From assembly GCA_900544345.1 (NCBI GenBank), contig UQUR01000009.1:13916-77915 (forward strand): a stretch of 64,000 nt of DNA, in the 5' to 3' direction. Of the stretch, positions 43,542 through 51,181 are shown in pieces. This DNA is from an uncultured Sutterella sp. (lineage in GTDB: Bacteria > Pseudomonadota > Gammaproteobacteria > Burkholderiales > Burkholderiaceae_F). The translations under genes and the position numbers were made by a program. How positions within the stretch are numbered: the stretch's first letter is position 1; every line of letters starts with the position of its first letter. The notes beneath the pieces are model-generated. The model was given only the letters and a program-made list of their open reading frames with translations. It was not told the origin of the DNA and did not search any database.

Positions 43542-43698
43542 GGTAAGCGGCATCGGAATCAGCATTCTTCTGTGGGATTCGAAATTGAGGATGATTAGGA
43601 CCGCTCAAAGTAATCGCCCCGGAAAGAAGAGCACTTTTAATGATTTCTACAGCTTCCTTTGCTTCAAATACTTTTTCTGTAATCGGTTTATCTGCCAT
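43495..43698 (-). CDS. Hypothetical small protein on the opposite strand (67 aa)
   Basis: ATG 43698 has a very good ribosome binding site (CAGGAGAATCAC). The product starts MADKPITEKVFEAKEAVEII and contains GAITLSGPNHPQFRIPQ. It is antisense within the right-going operon, so it would be expressed from another promoter or not at all. No family recognised. Confidence 0.55.
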   Translation of the reverse strand: MADKPITEKVFEAKEAVEIIKSALLSGAITLSGPNHPQFRIPQKNADSDAAYLKALYGALTSESSQK

Positions 43699-43784
43699 GT
43701 GATTCTCCTGCGAGTTGGTTAAAGGATGCTGATTGTGGACCAGCCCTTTACTCATCTCACAGAGGAGACCAAAAGGAAAAACAA

Positions 43785-44204
43785 ATGACAAACAAAATGT
43801 CCTTCAAGCAGTACCGCAACAATCTCAAGCAACAGCTTGAGAAAACTAAGTACGACATAGCCGCTGCTGTCTGCGACTACCTCTGGGGAGACTACATCCG
43901 TTACGGGCTTTACCCACACCCCGAAGTAATAGCAGCCAACATCGCCATCGCAGAAGGACATTTAACCAACCCGCCGGAAGAGCTGGCTGAGGAATGCATT
44001 GAACTGTCTCCGGGTAGCAGCATCAAGTATCTAAACACGGCTTCTGACAAACAGAAAGCCCTGCTCAATTCCGTTGACTCTGAGCTGCAATTCTGGGTGG
44101 ATCGCAATCGCATGACGCATAAACAAGTTACACAAATCAAACGCAACGCATTGAGTCTTTGCCGGCTCTTTGCTCAATACAACCGAAACTTTGGGAGAGC
44201 CTAA
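43785..44204 (+). CDS. Hypothetical phage early protein (139 aa)
   Basis: AAAAGGA lies before ATG 43785. Helical, with YRNNLKQQLEKTKYDIAAAVCDYLW and a basic C-terminus. Its stop overlaps the next start (TAATG). No family recognised. Confidence 0.7.
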   Translation: MTNKMSFKQYRNNLKQQLEKTKYDIAAAVCDYLWGDYIRYGLYPHPEVIAANIAIAEGHLTNPPEELAEECIELSPGSSIKYLNTASDKQKALLNSVDSELQFWVDRNRMTHKQVTQIKRNALSLCRLFAQYNRNFGRA

Positions 44205-44557
44205 TGGCCGAAGAATTTGACCTCGAAGATGAAATCGCGAACCGGATCGATTCGCCGACCGTATCAATAACCGTATGCAATAAGCCACTTCGTAAGGTGC
44301 TGATCTGGACGTTCACATACGACAAACAACGTTACCTACTCATTGCCAAACTCGTTGATCAGGATGGCGTTGTTTATAGAGCATGGGCCGATGCGGTACG
44401 CGATTACATCGATATGACGCATTTACGCAACTGGATTATGCGTGACTGCAAAGACGTAATGGATTCAAACGGCCGAATGCTACTGGACAAGTTTCTGCAG
44501 CGCTACCAATACGAACGCCCGCCTGCCGTTACGCACACGTACATAGCTATTCCATAG
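44204..44557 (+). CDS. Hypothetical phage early protein (117 aa)
   Basis: Starts MAEEFDLEDEIANRID by TAATG overlap with the previous gene. The middle looks beta-rich (VLIWTFTYDKQRYLLIAKLV). No family recognised. Confidence 0.7.
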   Translation: MAEEFDLEDEIANRIDSPTVSITVCNKPLRKVLIWTFTYDKQRYLLIAKLVDQDGVVYRAWADAVRDYIDMTHLRNWIMRDCKDVMDSNGRMLLDKFLQRYQYERPPAVTHTYIAIP

Positions 44558-44562
44558 GAGAA

Positions 44563-44799
44563 ATGAAAATGTTGTTAAAAGAATGGGAAAGAAAGAAATC
44601 GGAAGCCAGAAACCTTAAATGCAAGGCGCTGACCAATGTTGCCGAACTCATCAACATCCTTGCGCACATCGAACCTGGATATACAACCGAGCGCGATGAG
44701 AAGTACTTGCGCGTTCACAGTGAGTCGCTCGCCCAAAAATTGGCCGAATTAGAACAACGGTTGCAGGAACTACGAACGGCAAAGGTAGAAGGTCTATGA
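44563..44799 (+). CDS. Hypothetical coiled-coil protein (78 aa)
   Basis: Charged and helical throughout (LKEWERKKSEARNLKCKALT; ESLAQKLAELEQRLQELRTA), likely a coiled coil. Starts just after the previous stop and overlaps the next ATG by 4 bases. Confidence 0.65.
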   Translation: MKMLLKEWERKKSEARNLKCKALTNVAELINILAHIEPGYTTERDEKYLRVHSESLAQKLAELEQRLQELRTAKVEGL

Positions 44800-45065
44800 A
44801 AACGATAGCACTCATTGTCAGCTTGGCGGCTGTGTTTGGCGTGGCTGTTCCAGAAATGATCGACAGCGTAATTCCGTTGCATCGATACCTGTTTGTGATG
44901 ATCGGAATTTTCTCTTCCGGTTTCGGATCGATACTCGGATTTGTACTGGGGAGTGACGAACCTGACGGCCCCGACCTGGTAGGCGCGATAGCGCTTGTTG
45001 CACTGGTAACGTTTTGGATAGCAACAGCCATCACATTCACCGTTGGTTATTTACTCAAGGACTAA
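44796..45065 (+). CDS. Small membrane protein (89 aa)
   Basis: Three hydrophobic segments (IALIVSLAAVFGVAVPEM, YLFVMIGIFSSGFGSILGF, LVGAIALVALVTFWIATAI). ATGA overlap with the preceding gene. Function unknown; it may be a superinfection or membrane-modifying early protein. Confidence 0.65.
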   Translation: MKTIALIVSLAAVFGVAVPEMIDSVIPLHRYLFVMIGIFSSGFGSILGFVLGSDEPDGPDLVGAIALVALVTFWIATAITFTVGYLLKD

Positions 45066-45071
45066 GACGAC

Positions 45072-45317
45072 ATGAAACACAAATCACGTTACGAAGTCAT
45101 GGCTTACGTTGCATCACTCAATCAAATGATGCAATTCGATGACGGCTCAAGTGAAATCTTTGAGCACATATCGGCAGATGAGCTCACCGATGAGCAACTG
45201 GAGATGATCTGGTTTGCCAATGATGCACTCATGAATGCGTTTAACTACCGCAAACGAATCTTTGCATCGATCTGCGATTCAGTTAGGTATGAGGCAATGC
45301 AGGAGAAAGCAGCATGA
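45072..45317 (+). CDS. Hypothetical acidic protein (81 aa)
   Basis: Begins MKHKSRYEVMAYVASLNQMM and continues with an acidic stretch (DDGSSEIFEHISADELTDE). Overlaps the next gene by 4 bases (ATGA). No family recognised. Confidence 0.65.
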   Translation: MKHKSRYEVMAYVASLNQMMQFDDGSSEIFEHISADELTDEQLEMIWFANDALMNAFNYRKRIFASICDSVRYEAMQEKAA

Positions 45318-45634
45318 AAAAGCAAACCATTGTTGTTGCCCGCCGTGTCGACAGACGCATCGCGCGTATTGCAAGACACTACGGTCTCGGTCCCCAGTTA
45401 GCCAAAACGTGTGAAGAACTCCGGGAACTTTTCGTAGCAGTTTTGAAGTTACGCCTGGCCAAATGGTTAGGCAGAGACAGCACCAGTCAAGAGCAACACG
45501 TGCTCGAAGAGATGGCAGACGTTCGAATCATGCTCGATCAGATTGAGCTATTGATGAGCGGCGCCGGCACATGCGCCCGAATTAGAACGGCCAAGCTCGA
45601 ACGGCAAATCTCTCGCATTGAAGCAACGAAATAA
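45314..45634 (+). CDS. MazG-like nucleotide pyrophosphohydrolase-fold protein
   Basis: 106 residues, all helical. The two acidic motifs of the MazG/all-alpha NTP-PPase fold are present and in register: CEELREL (EExxE) and LEEMADV (EExxD), followed by RIMLDQIELL. Such proteins in phages may hydrolyse unusual nucleotides or alarmones. A basic N-terminus (VARRVDRRIARIARHYG) is unusual. Confidence 0.7.
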   Translation: MKKQTIVVARRVDRRIARIARHYGLGPQLAKTCEELRELFVAVLKLRLAKWLGRDSTSQEQHVLEEMADVRIMLDQIELLMSGAGTCARIRTAKLERQISRIEATK

Positions 45635-45650
45635 AAACCTGGAGAGAACT

Positions 45651-45887
45651 ATGCAAGCAGTATCGAAGATAGACGAACAATTCCAACTTTTACTCTCCAT
45701 CGAAGATGTCAGTGCACTAACCCGTATGGGTAGAGCAACGATCTACCGCAAAATGGACCGCAAGCACCGGAACTTTGATCCGACCTTTCCGCGCCCCATT
45801 GATGTTGGAGTGGCAACAACACTGTGGCGCTATAACGACATTAAAGAGTGGGTCTTAAATCGACCCTGTAAAGCAATGGAGAACTAA
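45651..45887 (+). CDS. AlpA-like excisionase/regulator
   Basis: 78 residues from ATG 45651 (GGAGAG upstream). LLSIEDVSALTRMGRATIYR with KMDRKHRNFDPTFPRPI is the AlpA/MerR-like HTH pattern. Being the last gene before the integrase, it probably controls int expression or acts as a directionality factor. Confidence 0.85.
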   Translation: MQAVSKIDEQFQLLLSIEDVSALTRMGRATIYRKMDRKHRNFDPTFPRPIDVGVATTLWRYNDIKEWVLNRPCKAMEN

Positions 45888-45898
45888 CAAAAATCAAA

Positions 45899-45937
45899 AA
45901 AAGCCACAGATTTCACTAACGAACATCTGTGGCTTTT
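45899..45937. terminator. Bidirectional terminator between AlpA-like gene and 56-aa gene
   Basis: A 13-bp perfect stem (AAAAGCCACAGAT / ATCTGTGGCTTTT) with a 13-base loop between convergent genes. Confidence 0.85.
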
Positions 45938-45949
45938 ATATCAGGCAAG

Positions 45950-46120
45950 CTACGCAACCTTTTTACCACGAACTTGCGCTTGCTCTGTATAAGAGGAAAC
46001 AATCGAGACGGCTAGGTCATCTTCATTTATTGTTGCTACCACTGCAAGCAAAACCTCCTTAACCTCTAAAACAGACTTCTGGACATTAGGTTGCACAGGC
46101 ATTTCAACGAAATTTTTCAT
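45950..46120 (-). CDS. Hypothetical small protein (56 aa)
   Basis: ATG 46120 has GAGGAAAAG just upstream. The product begins MKNFVEMPVQPNVQKSVLEV and ends VRGKKVA. It is convergent with the AlpA-like gene and lies directly downstream of the integrase gene on the same strand, ending at a shared terminator. No family recognised. Confidence 0.6.
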   Translation of the reverse strand: MKNFVEMPVQPNVQKSVLEVKEVLLAVVATINEDDLAVSIVSSYTEQAQVRGKKVA

Positions 46121-46179
46121 TTCTTTTCCTCAGTAAGTTGACCTGTAAATAGCATCTTCCTCTCTGCTTTTATTCTAAT

Positions 46180-47556
46180 TCAGGCATTACTGCTTATTGA
46201 AAAACAATAATCTCCCCAAGCCTGAAAAATTTCCCGCATCTCCCCGATCACCGCTCTTCTCAAATAAGCATTGTTGTATTTCTCTGTGACGTGATCCAAA
46301 CAGTGCTCAATCCCTTTCTCTGAGAATTGTCTGTGCCCGTACCGGACATAGTCATATGCCCATGTTTCAAATGTTGCCCGAGAAGTACCATGTAGTGAGA
46401 TGTTTGCCGGCTGACCATTCCTAATACAATTCTCATCAACAAACGGCTCCAAGCCATTACGCCTTCGCTGCACATTAATCTTGCGCAACATCATGGCAGC
46501 CGCGGCGTTACTCACAGGTTCTACTTTGCCGCCGGAATATTTCACAAACACAAAATCATGGTCTTGAACGTGCTGAAATCGTGGTAACTGTTTGAGAAGC
46601 TCCACCGCCTGGCTCGACAATGGTGTCTCTCTGTCAAATTTAATCACCCTCACTTTCATTTCATCACGTGACGTGATCTGTATAGGCGCATCCGGATGAG
46701 CAGCAACATCCAAGTAAATTTCTGGCCAAGTAACAAGGCGCGCATTAGTCGCTCGACTTGCAGTCAAAATGCTAAACATAATCAACTTTGCTGTTACGCT
46801 GGGATGTTGATTAAGTTCTAAGAATAGTTCCGGAATACGATCAGGAGAGAGCGCAGGATGATGCCCTTTCTTGACACGCTCAGAATCCGGTGGCAATAAG
46901 TCTCTTAGCTTGCCATTCAAGTCCGCAGGATTCGGTTGTGCTTTAATCCGTCCGGAGCGAACTGCATAATCAAAAGCACGTTTAATCTCACCAATAATAC
47001 GCTCAGGCGTATCAACCATTTCAACCCACTGCTTAGAGAAAGTTCGGGCCAAAATCTCAGGCGTCAATTTTGATGCCGACATTGACAAGACATCACGGGG
47101 AATGTGATTTTTAATGTAGCCGTTGACAATATCTGCATGATCGCGAGAAACACGATGGCCCTTCACATCAGAAGAGCGCCATAGACGATTTTCACCAAAG
47201 CGACACCAGTCTAAAAGCATCGCTTGAACCGAATAATGCTTTTTCTCAAGTATCAAGGCTGCCTTTGCCTCTTTTTCCGCAACTAGTTCATCTTTCGGAT
47301 CTTGCCCAGATAAAATCTGTTTACGCCATTGTGCAGCCAACAGTCGGGCTTCCTCTAGACCGAGCTCCGGATAATTTCCGAGTGTGCGCTTGATTTCTAC
47401 ACCATTAATCACCACTCGCAAGATAAAGGTGCGGGTGACTGAATGTTGAGTCTCTCGAACTCTTAACAACAAGCCTTTGACACCGCCCACTGAAATGCTC
47501 TTTTTTGCTGTCTTAACTTGACGATCCGTCAATAGCGTAGAAGCCCTGTTTGCCAT
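46180..47556 (-). CDS. int: Tyrosine integrase (DUF4102 plus phage integrase domain)
   Basis: 458 residues. The N-terminal DUF4102 domain (LTDRQVKTAKKSISVGGVKGLLLRV) is followed by a SAM-like core-binding region and the catalytic domain. Catalytic residues seen: Arg in TASRATNARL, His-x-x-Arg in LHGTSRATF (HGTSR), His in EHCLDH, and Tyr in YNNAYLRR. It directs insertion into the tRNA-Leu 3' end about 260 bases away and reads away from it, the usual layout for P4-type integrases. Confidence 0.95.
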   Translation of the reverse strand: MANRASTLLTDRQVKTAKKSISVGGVKGLLLRVRETQHSVTRTFILRVVINGVEIKRTLGNYPELGLEEARLLAAQWRKQILSGQDPKDELVAEKEAKAALILEKKHYSVQAMLLDWCRFGENRLWRSSDVKGHRVSRDHADIVNGYIKNHIPRDVLSMSASKLTPEILARTFSKQWVEMVDTPERIIGEIKRAFDYAVRSGRIKAQPNPADLNGKLRDLLPPDSERVKKGHHPALSPDRIPELFLELNQHPSVTAKLIMFSILTASRATNARLVTWPEIYLDVAAHPDAPIQITSRDEMKVRVIKFDRETPLSSQAVELLKQLPRFQHVQDHDFVFVKYSGGKVEPVSNAAAAMMLRKINVQRRRNGLEPFVDENCIRNGQPANISLHGTSRATFETWAYDYVRYGHRQFSEKGIEHCLDHVTEKYNNAYLRRAVIGEMREIFQAWGDYCFSISSNA

Positions 47557-47593
47557 GCGATCTCTCCACGTAATGTACCCAAATTAATTAGCT

Positions 47594-47618
47594 TAATGGC
47601 TCCAATAATGGCCCAAAA
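47594..47618 (-). repeat. Integrase arm-type site, right, inverted copy
   Basis: The minus strand reads TTTTGGGCCATTAT, two bases, GAGCCATTA: 23 of 25 positions identical to 10174-10198 at the other prophage end. Confidence 0.65.
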
Positions 47619-47643
47619 TCATTTGAGACCATTATGACAACTT

Positions 47644-47657
47644 TTTTGGGCCATTAT
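47644..47657 (+). repeat. Integrase arm-type site, right, direct copy
   Basis: TTTTGGGCCATTAT, an exact copy of the 14-base core of the other two sites, 25 bases from the inverted copy. Together they form a large inverted repeat upstream of the integrase start. Confidence 0.65.
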
Positions 47658-47811
47658 GGGTACATTATTGCATGCGCTTATAAGAGTTTCAACGATACAG
47701 GTTGATTCAACAAGAGACGCTACGAAAATAAAAATCTCCTTAAATCTCAATTAATTAATGAGACGTTTAGAGACTTTAAAGGATGCTTAGAAGCATGCAG
47801 ATTTTGAAATA

Positions 47812-47901
47812 TGGTGGCCGAGACGGGAATCGAACCCGTACGCCGTTTTAATTGGCGGCGGATTTTAAGTCCGCTACGTCTACCAATTCCGTCACTCGGC
47901 C
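47812..47901 (-). tRNA. tRNA-Leu(UAA)
   Basis: 90 bases including an encoded CCA. Acceptor GGCCGAG/CTCGGCC pairs fully; D-loop AATTGGTAGA; anticodon stem GCGGA/TCCGC with loop CTTAAAA gives anticodon UAA; a long variable arm typical of Leu; T-arm GGGTTCGATTCCC. The prophage begins immediately at its 3' end, so it is the integration target and remains intact. Confidence 0.95.
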
Positions 47902-47954
47902 TGCCAAACTGGTGAAAAATAAGCCAACACAAGGTCGGCTTACTTTTGTGAATC

Positions 47955-48030
47955 TGGAGCGGGAAACGAGTCTCGAACTCGCGACCTCAACCTTGGCAAG
48001 GTTGCGCTCTACCAACTGAGCTATTCCCGC
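47955..48030 (-). tRNA. tRNA-Gly(GCC)
   Basis: 76 bases with encoded CCA. Acceptor GCGGGAA/TTCCCGC; D-arm AGCTCAGTTGGTAGAGC; anticodon loop TTGCCAA gives GCC; T-arm GAGTTCGAGACTC. Lies 53 bases upstream of tRNA-Leu on the same strand, probably one transcript. Confidence 0.96.
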
Positions 48031-48203
48031 GGACAGGTTGAGTATTTTACTGAGCTTTTCTGAAAATGCAAATTTTTTAATAAAAAAGTTTAATCTTTTA
48101 ATCATCAATGTTTTTTAAGCATGCGTTTATATTCATTATAAGTATTTGATATTGACAAGCCTTACTACTAAACTGCCTAAAAAATTTTCTAATGGAGAAT
48201 TCT

Positions 48204-48971
48204 ATGAACAGTCAAATGTTAGCCGGCAAAGTCGCCATCATTACTGGCTAGCTATGGCATGGGACAAACAATTGCTGAAGTCTTTGCTGAAGAAGGAGCC
48301 AGTGTCGTTATTACTGCTCGAGGTCAAGAAAAATTGGATGCTGTTGTTGCCGGAATCCAAGCTAAAGGTGGAAAACAATTGGTGTTGTTGCAGATGTCTG
48401 TTCGACGGAAGATACAAAAAGAGTGTTTGAAGAAACGCTCAAAGCTTTCGGACGTTTAGACATCCTTATTAATAATGCGGGCATCGGCGAACAAAAAATC
48501 ATTGACGAAACTGATGACGATTGGATGCTGTACGTAATGAATACTAATCTTGGTGGACCGATGCGCTACATTCGAGAAGCACTCAAGATCTTTTTGCCTC
48601 AAAATGATGGTGTCATTATCAATATCTCTTCGGTTAACGGTACTCGACCTTTCTGCGGAGCAACCTATACCTCAACTAAAGGAGCTCTCAATACACTGAC
48701 TAAAAATGTGGCTATCCGTTTAATCGACACCAATATCCGCTACAATGCTGTAGCTCCTGGTGCCACGATTACACCGGCTCACATTGCCAATAAAGCAGGT
48801 CAACAACCCGGTGGAGACAAGATGCTTCAATACAGTGGTCACTTTGTTTATTTTCCAGGACCGGAATGCCAGGCAATTGATCAGGCGTACGCTTGCTTAT
48901 ATCTAGCCAGCAAAATGGGCCGTGCGGTCAAAGGTCAAGTCTTGCAAGTTTGCAACGGTGCTTTCCTCTGA
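48204..48971 (+). pseudogene. Short-chain dehydrogenase/reductase, broken by two compensating frameshifts
   Basis: The frame starts MNSQMLAGKVAIITG and hits TAG at 48249, where the Rossmann motif TGASYGMGQ should continue. The sequence resumes in another frame (MGQTIAEVFAEEGASVVITA) until about 48385, then returns to the first frame (VVADVCSTEDTKRVFEETLK, LINNAGIGEQ, YTSTKGALNTLTKN). So the two shifts cancel and a normal-length SDR of about 255 residues is recognisable. The catalytic YxxxK is preserved as YTSTK. The first frame cannot be translated through, so it is a recent pseudogene unless a sequencing error is involved. Confidence 0.85.
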
Positions 48972-49030
48972 CCAATCACCTCATGTGCTTCGCGCCCGAT
49001 CTTTAACGATTCGGGCGCAAATTAAATGCT

Positions 49031-50041
49031 CTATTCAATACAAGAAATCAGCGCTTTTGAACGCTTATAGAGTGCTGAATTAACCAGTGCTTCCCATTGA
49101 AGAGCTTCACCTTTTGGCATCAAACGTTTTACACGTTCCTGCCTTTGAGGAGAATCCTCAAATTGCAAGGTCTTTAAAAGCAGATCTGAGGCCTCAAAGT
49201 CATTACACAAAATCAGCATATCGCACCCTGCCCGTAATGCCGCATGCGCTCTTTGAGTGATATCTCCCTCTGCAATAGCTCCCTTCATAGAAAGATCGTC
49301 AGAAAAGACAGCGCCAGTAAAGTGCAAAGTATCTCGTAATATCGTTTGCAACCAATAAGAAGAAAAACCTGCAGGCTTAGTGTCGGCTTTCAGGTACAAA
49401 ACATGAGCCGCCATGATGCTATCTAATGCCTGGCCCATCCAAATATAGGGTTTAAGATCTGCTGCCTCGAGCTCCTCGAAGGAGCGATCATCAAGCGGCA
49501 GTTCAAGGTGGCTATCAGCTTTCACCCAGCCGTGTCCGGGAAAATGTTTGCCGCAATTACTCATACCAGCCAGTCTAAAGCCCTGAATAAGGGCTAAAGC
49601 CAACTGGGTAATGACTGAGGGATCAGAGGAAAAAGAACGTTCTCCGATAATTTCTGATCGAGCAAAATCTACATCCAAACACGGTGCAAAGGTTATATCT
49701 ACACCGCAGGCGCGAAGTTCCGCCGCCATAACGTATCCGCAAGCCATTGCGGATAAAAGTGCATTTTCAGGCTGAGTTTTCCAAAGTTCCCCCAACTTTT
49801 GCATAGCCGGAATTTGAGTAAAGCCCTCACGGAAGCGCTGCACACGACCGCCTTCATGATCAACAGCAATTAAAATCTCTGGCTTAATTGCATGAATCTG
49901 TTTACACAAATGAGTAAGTTGTTCCCGATTTTCATAATTTCGAGTAAAAAGAATCACCATACCAACGAGCGGATCAGAAATCCTTCGAATATCTGACTCG
50001 TTTAGCACTGTTGCTGCAATATCCAATACGAGCGGTCCCAT
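49031..50041 (-). CDS. nagZ: Beta-N-acetylhexosaminidase (peptidoglycan recycling)
   Basis: 336 residues, GH3 family NagZ. The motif KHFPGHG with a following DSHLELP loop carries the mobile Asp-His dyad, and FSDDLSMKG holds the nucleophile Asp. It removes GlcNAc from anhydro-muropeptides in the cytoplasm. It is the last gene of the lepA-lepB-rnc-era-recO-acpS-nagZ operon; its ATG overlaps the acpS stop by one base. Confidence 0.95.
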   Translation of the reverse strand: MGPLVLDIAATVLNESDIRRISDPLVGMVILFTRNYENREQLTHLCKQIHAIKPEILIAVDHEGGRVQRFREGFTQIPAMQKLGELWKTQPENALLSAMACGYVMAAELRACGVDITFAPCLDVDFARSEIIGERSFSSDPSVITQLALALIQGFRLAGMSNCGKHFPGHGWVKADSHLELPLDDRSFEELEAADLKPYIWMGQALDSIMAAHVLYLKADTKPAGFSSYWLQTILRDTLHFTGAVFSDDLSMKGAIAEGDITQRAHAALRAGCDMLILCNDFEASDLLLKTLQFEDSPQRQERVKRLMPKGEALQWEALVNSALYKRSKALISCIE

Positions 50042-50448
50042 CAGTGTGCTCCTTCAAGACGTTGTTCAGCTACGGCAAATGCCGCAACCATCGTTTTCTC
50101 ATCGGTAATGGAAATGTGAACAAAAATCCCCTCTTTCATCAGACGCTCTCTTAACGCATTGCAAAAAAGCATCAGAGGCGCTCCTTTAGTATTATGCATT
50201 ACTTCCATTGAATGAAAAGTGACATCCTCTGCGATACCAGTTCCTAAAGCTTTGGAAACCGCCTCCTTTGCTGCCCACCGAGAAGCCACAAAAGCTAGCG
50301 CATGACTTTTACTCAAAGATAAACGTTTATGATAAAGGGGCATTTCATTGGGTGTCAGAATTCGTTCTACAAAGCGCTCACCGTGTTTAAGCAACACTTC
50401 TTCAACACGCTTTAATTCGACAACATCACAGCCGATTCCTGTAATCAT
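50041..50448 (-). CDS. acpS: Holo-[acyl-carrier-protein] synthase
   Basis: 135 residues from ATG 50448 (AAAGGA upstream), beginning MITGIGCDVVELKRVEEVLL. Metal ligands are Asp in GCDVVE and Glu in WAAKEAVSKALGTGI. It transfers phosphopantetheine from CoA to AcpP, whose gene lies 10 kb away in this window. In related bacteria pdxJ usually stands between recO and acpS; here recO ends 13 bases before acpS and pdxJ is absent. Confidence 0.95.
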   Translation of the reverse strand: MITGIGCDVVELKRVEEVLLKHGERFVERILTPNEMPLYHKRLSLSKSHALAFVASRWAAKEAVSKALGTGIAEDVTFHSMEVMHNTKGAPLMLFCNALRERLMKEGIFVHISITDEKTMVAAFAVAEQRLEGAH

Positions 50449-50461
50449 TACATATCCTTTT

Positions 50462-51181
50462 CTATAACTTTCTGAGTTCCTCAAATATTCGTCTTGTATT
50501 TAATGGTTTTTCACCGGCATAGTGAGCAATCATTCGACGCATCAAAGTTTTAGCAAAAGCTAAAGTTTCTTTGGAACGAAAGTCCCTTTGATGAAGTCTA
50601 TCGATCATGTTTGAATCAACAATGATATGGCGGTCTGTATGGAATTCATCACCTTTGCAAGGCTTTAATTCCTCACCGTCCCAATACCAGGATTCCCCTG
50701 TTTGCGGCAATCCATAACCCAAGGCTTCCATCAGTTCCAGCTCGAAAGTCCTCAGAGCCACTTCCCTGTTTGCACTATCATCGGCTAACTTTTCCAGCAC
50801 CCGAACATAAGAGGCAAAAAGTTCTTGCATCTCATCTTCTCTGGCAAGCAGCCGGATTAAGAGTTCATTGACATAAAAGGCAGAAAAGAGTGCATCACCT
50901 TCAATTGGGAAATAACCTCCGAGCCACTGCACTTTTAGCAGATTTTTAACTTCATTTTGTCCTGAAAAAGCGATTTTTAAAGGAGAAAATGGAGTAAGAA
51001 GCCCTCTGAAGTGGCTTGCAGGTCGTTTTGCACCACGGGCTACGGTAATAACTTTTCCGTGTTTTAGAGTAAAAAATTCAACTAAAAGACTGGTCTCTTT
51101 CCAATTCCAGCTCTGAAGCACAAAGGCCGCGTCATCTTCACTGACGCGGCGCTCTTTGTTTTTTGATTCTGCCACAGGCAT
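50462..51181 (-). CDS. recO: DNA repair protein RecO
   Basis: 239 residues. N-terminal OB-fold: AFVLQSWNWKETSLLVEFFT and HGKVITVARGAKRPASHFRG. It loads RecA with RecR in RecFOR recombination. The start overlaps the era stop (TAATG), showing coupling. Confidence 0.93.
   Translation of the reverse strand: MPVAESKNKERRVSEDDAAFVLQSWNWKETSLLVEFFTLKHGKVITVARGAKRPASHFRGLLTPFSPLKIAFSGQNEVKNLLKVQWLGGYFPIEGDALFSAFYVNELLIRLLAREDEMQELFASYVRVLEKLADDSANREVALRTFELELMEALGYGLPQTGESWYWDGEELKPCKGDEFHTDRHIIVDSNMIDRLHQRDFRSKETLAFAKTLMRRMIAHYAGEKPLNTRRIFEELRKL

Larger units (their letters stand above)
10116..47830. mobile_element. Complete tailed-phage prophage, mosaic: HK97-type head, Mu-type contractile tail, tyrosine integrase
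   Basis: All modules of a temperate contractile-tailed phage are present in order: integrase, AlpA-like regulator, immunity switch, replication, late regulator, packaging, head, tail, fibres and lysis. The right limit is the 3' end of tRNA-Leu. The left limit is a partial copy of that 3' end next to a terminator. Three integrase arm-like repeats lie just inside the two ends. No frameshift or deletion is seen in an essential structural gene, so it may be inducible. Length is about 37.7 kb. Confidence 0.9.

Noticed and set aside
47747..48108. Minus-strand frames across the tRNA genes
   Set aside because: They are chance frames over tRNA-Leu and tRNA-Gly.
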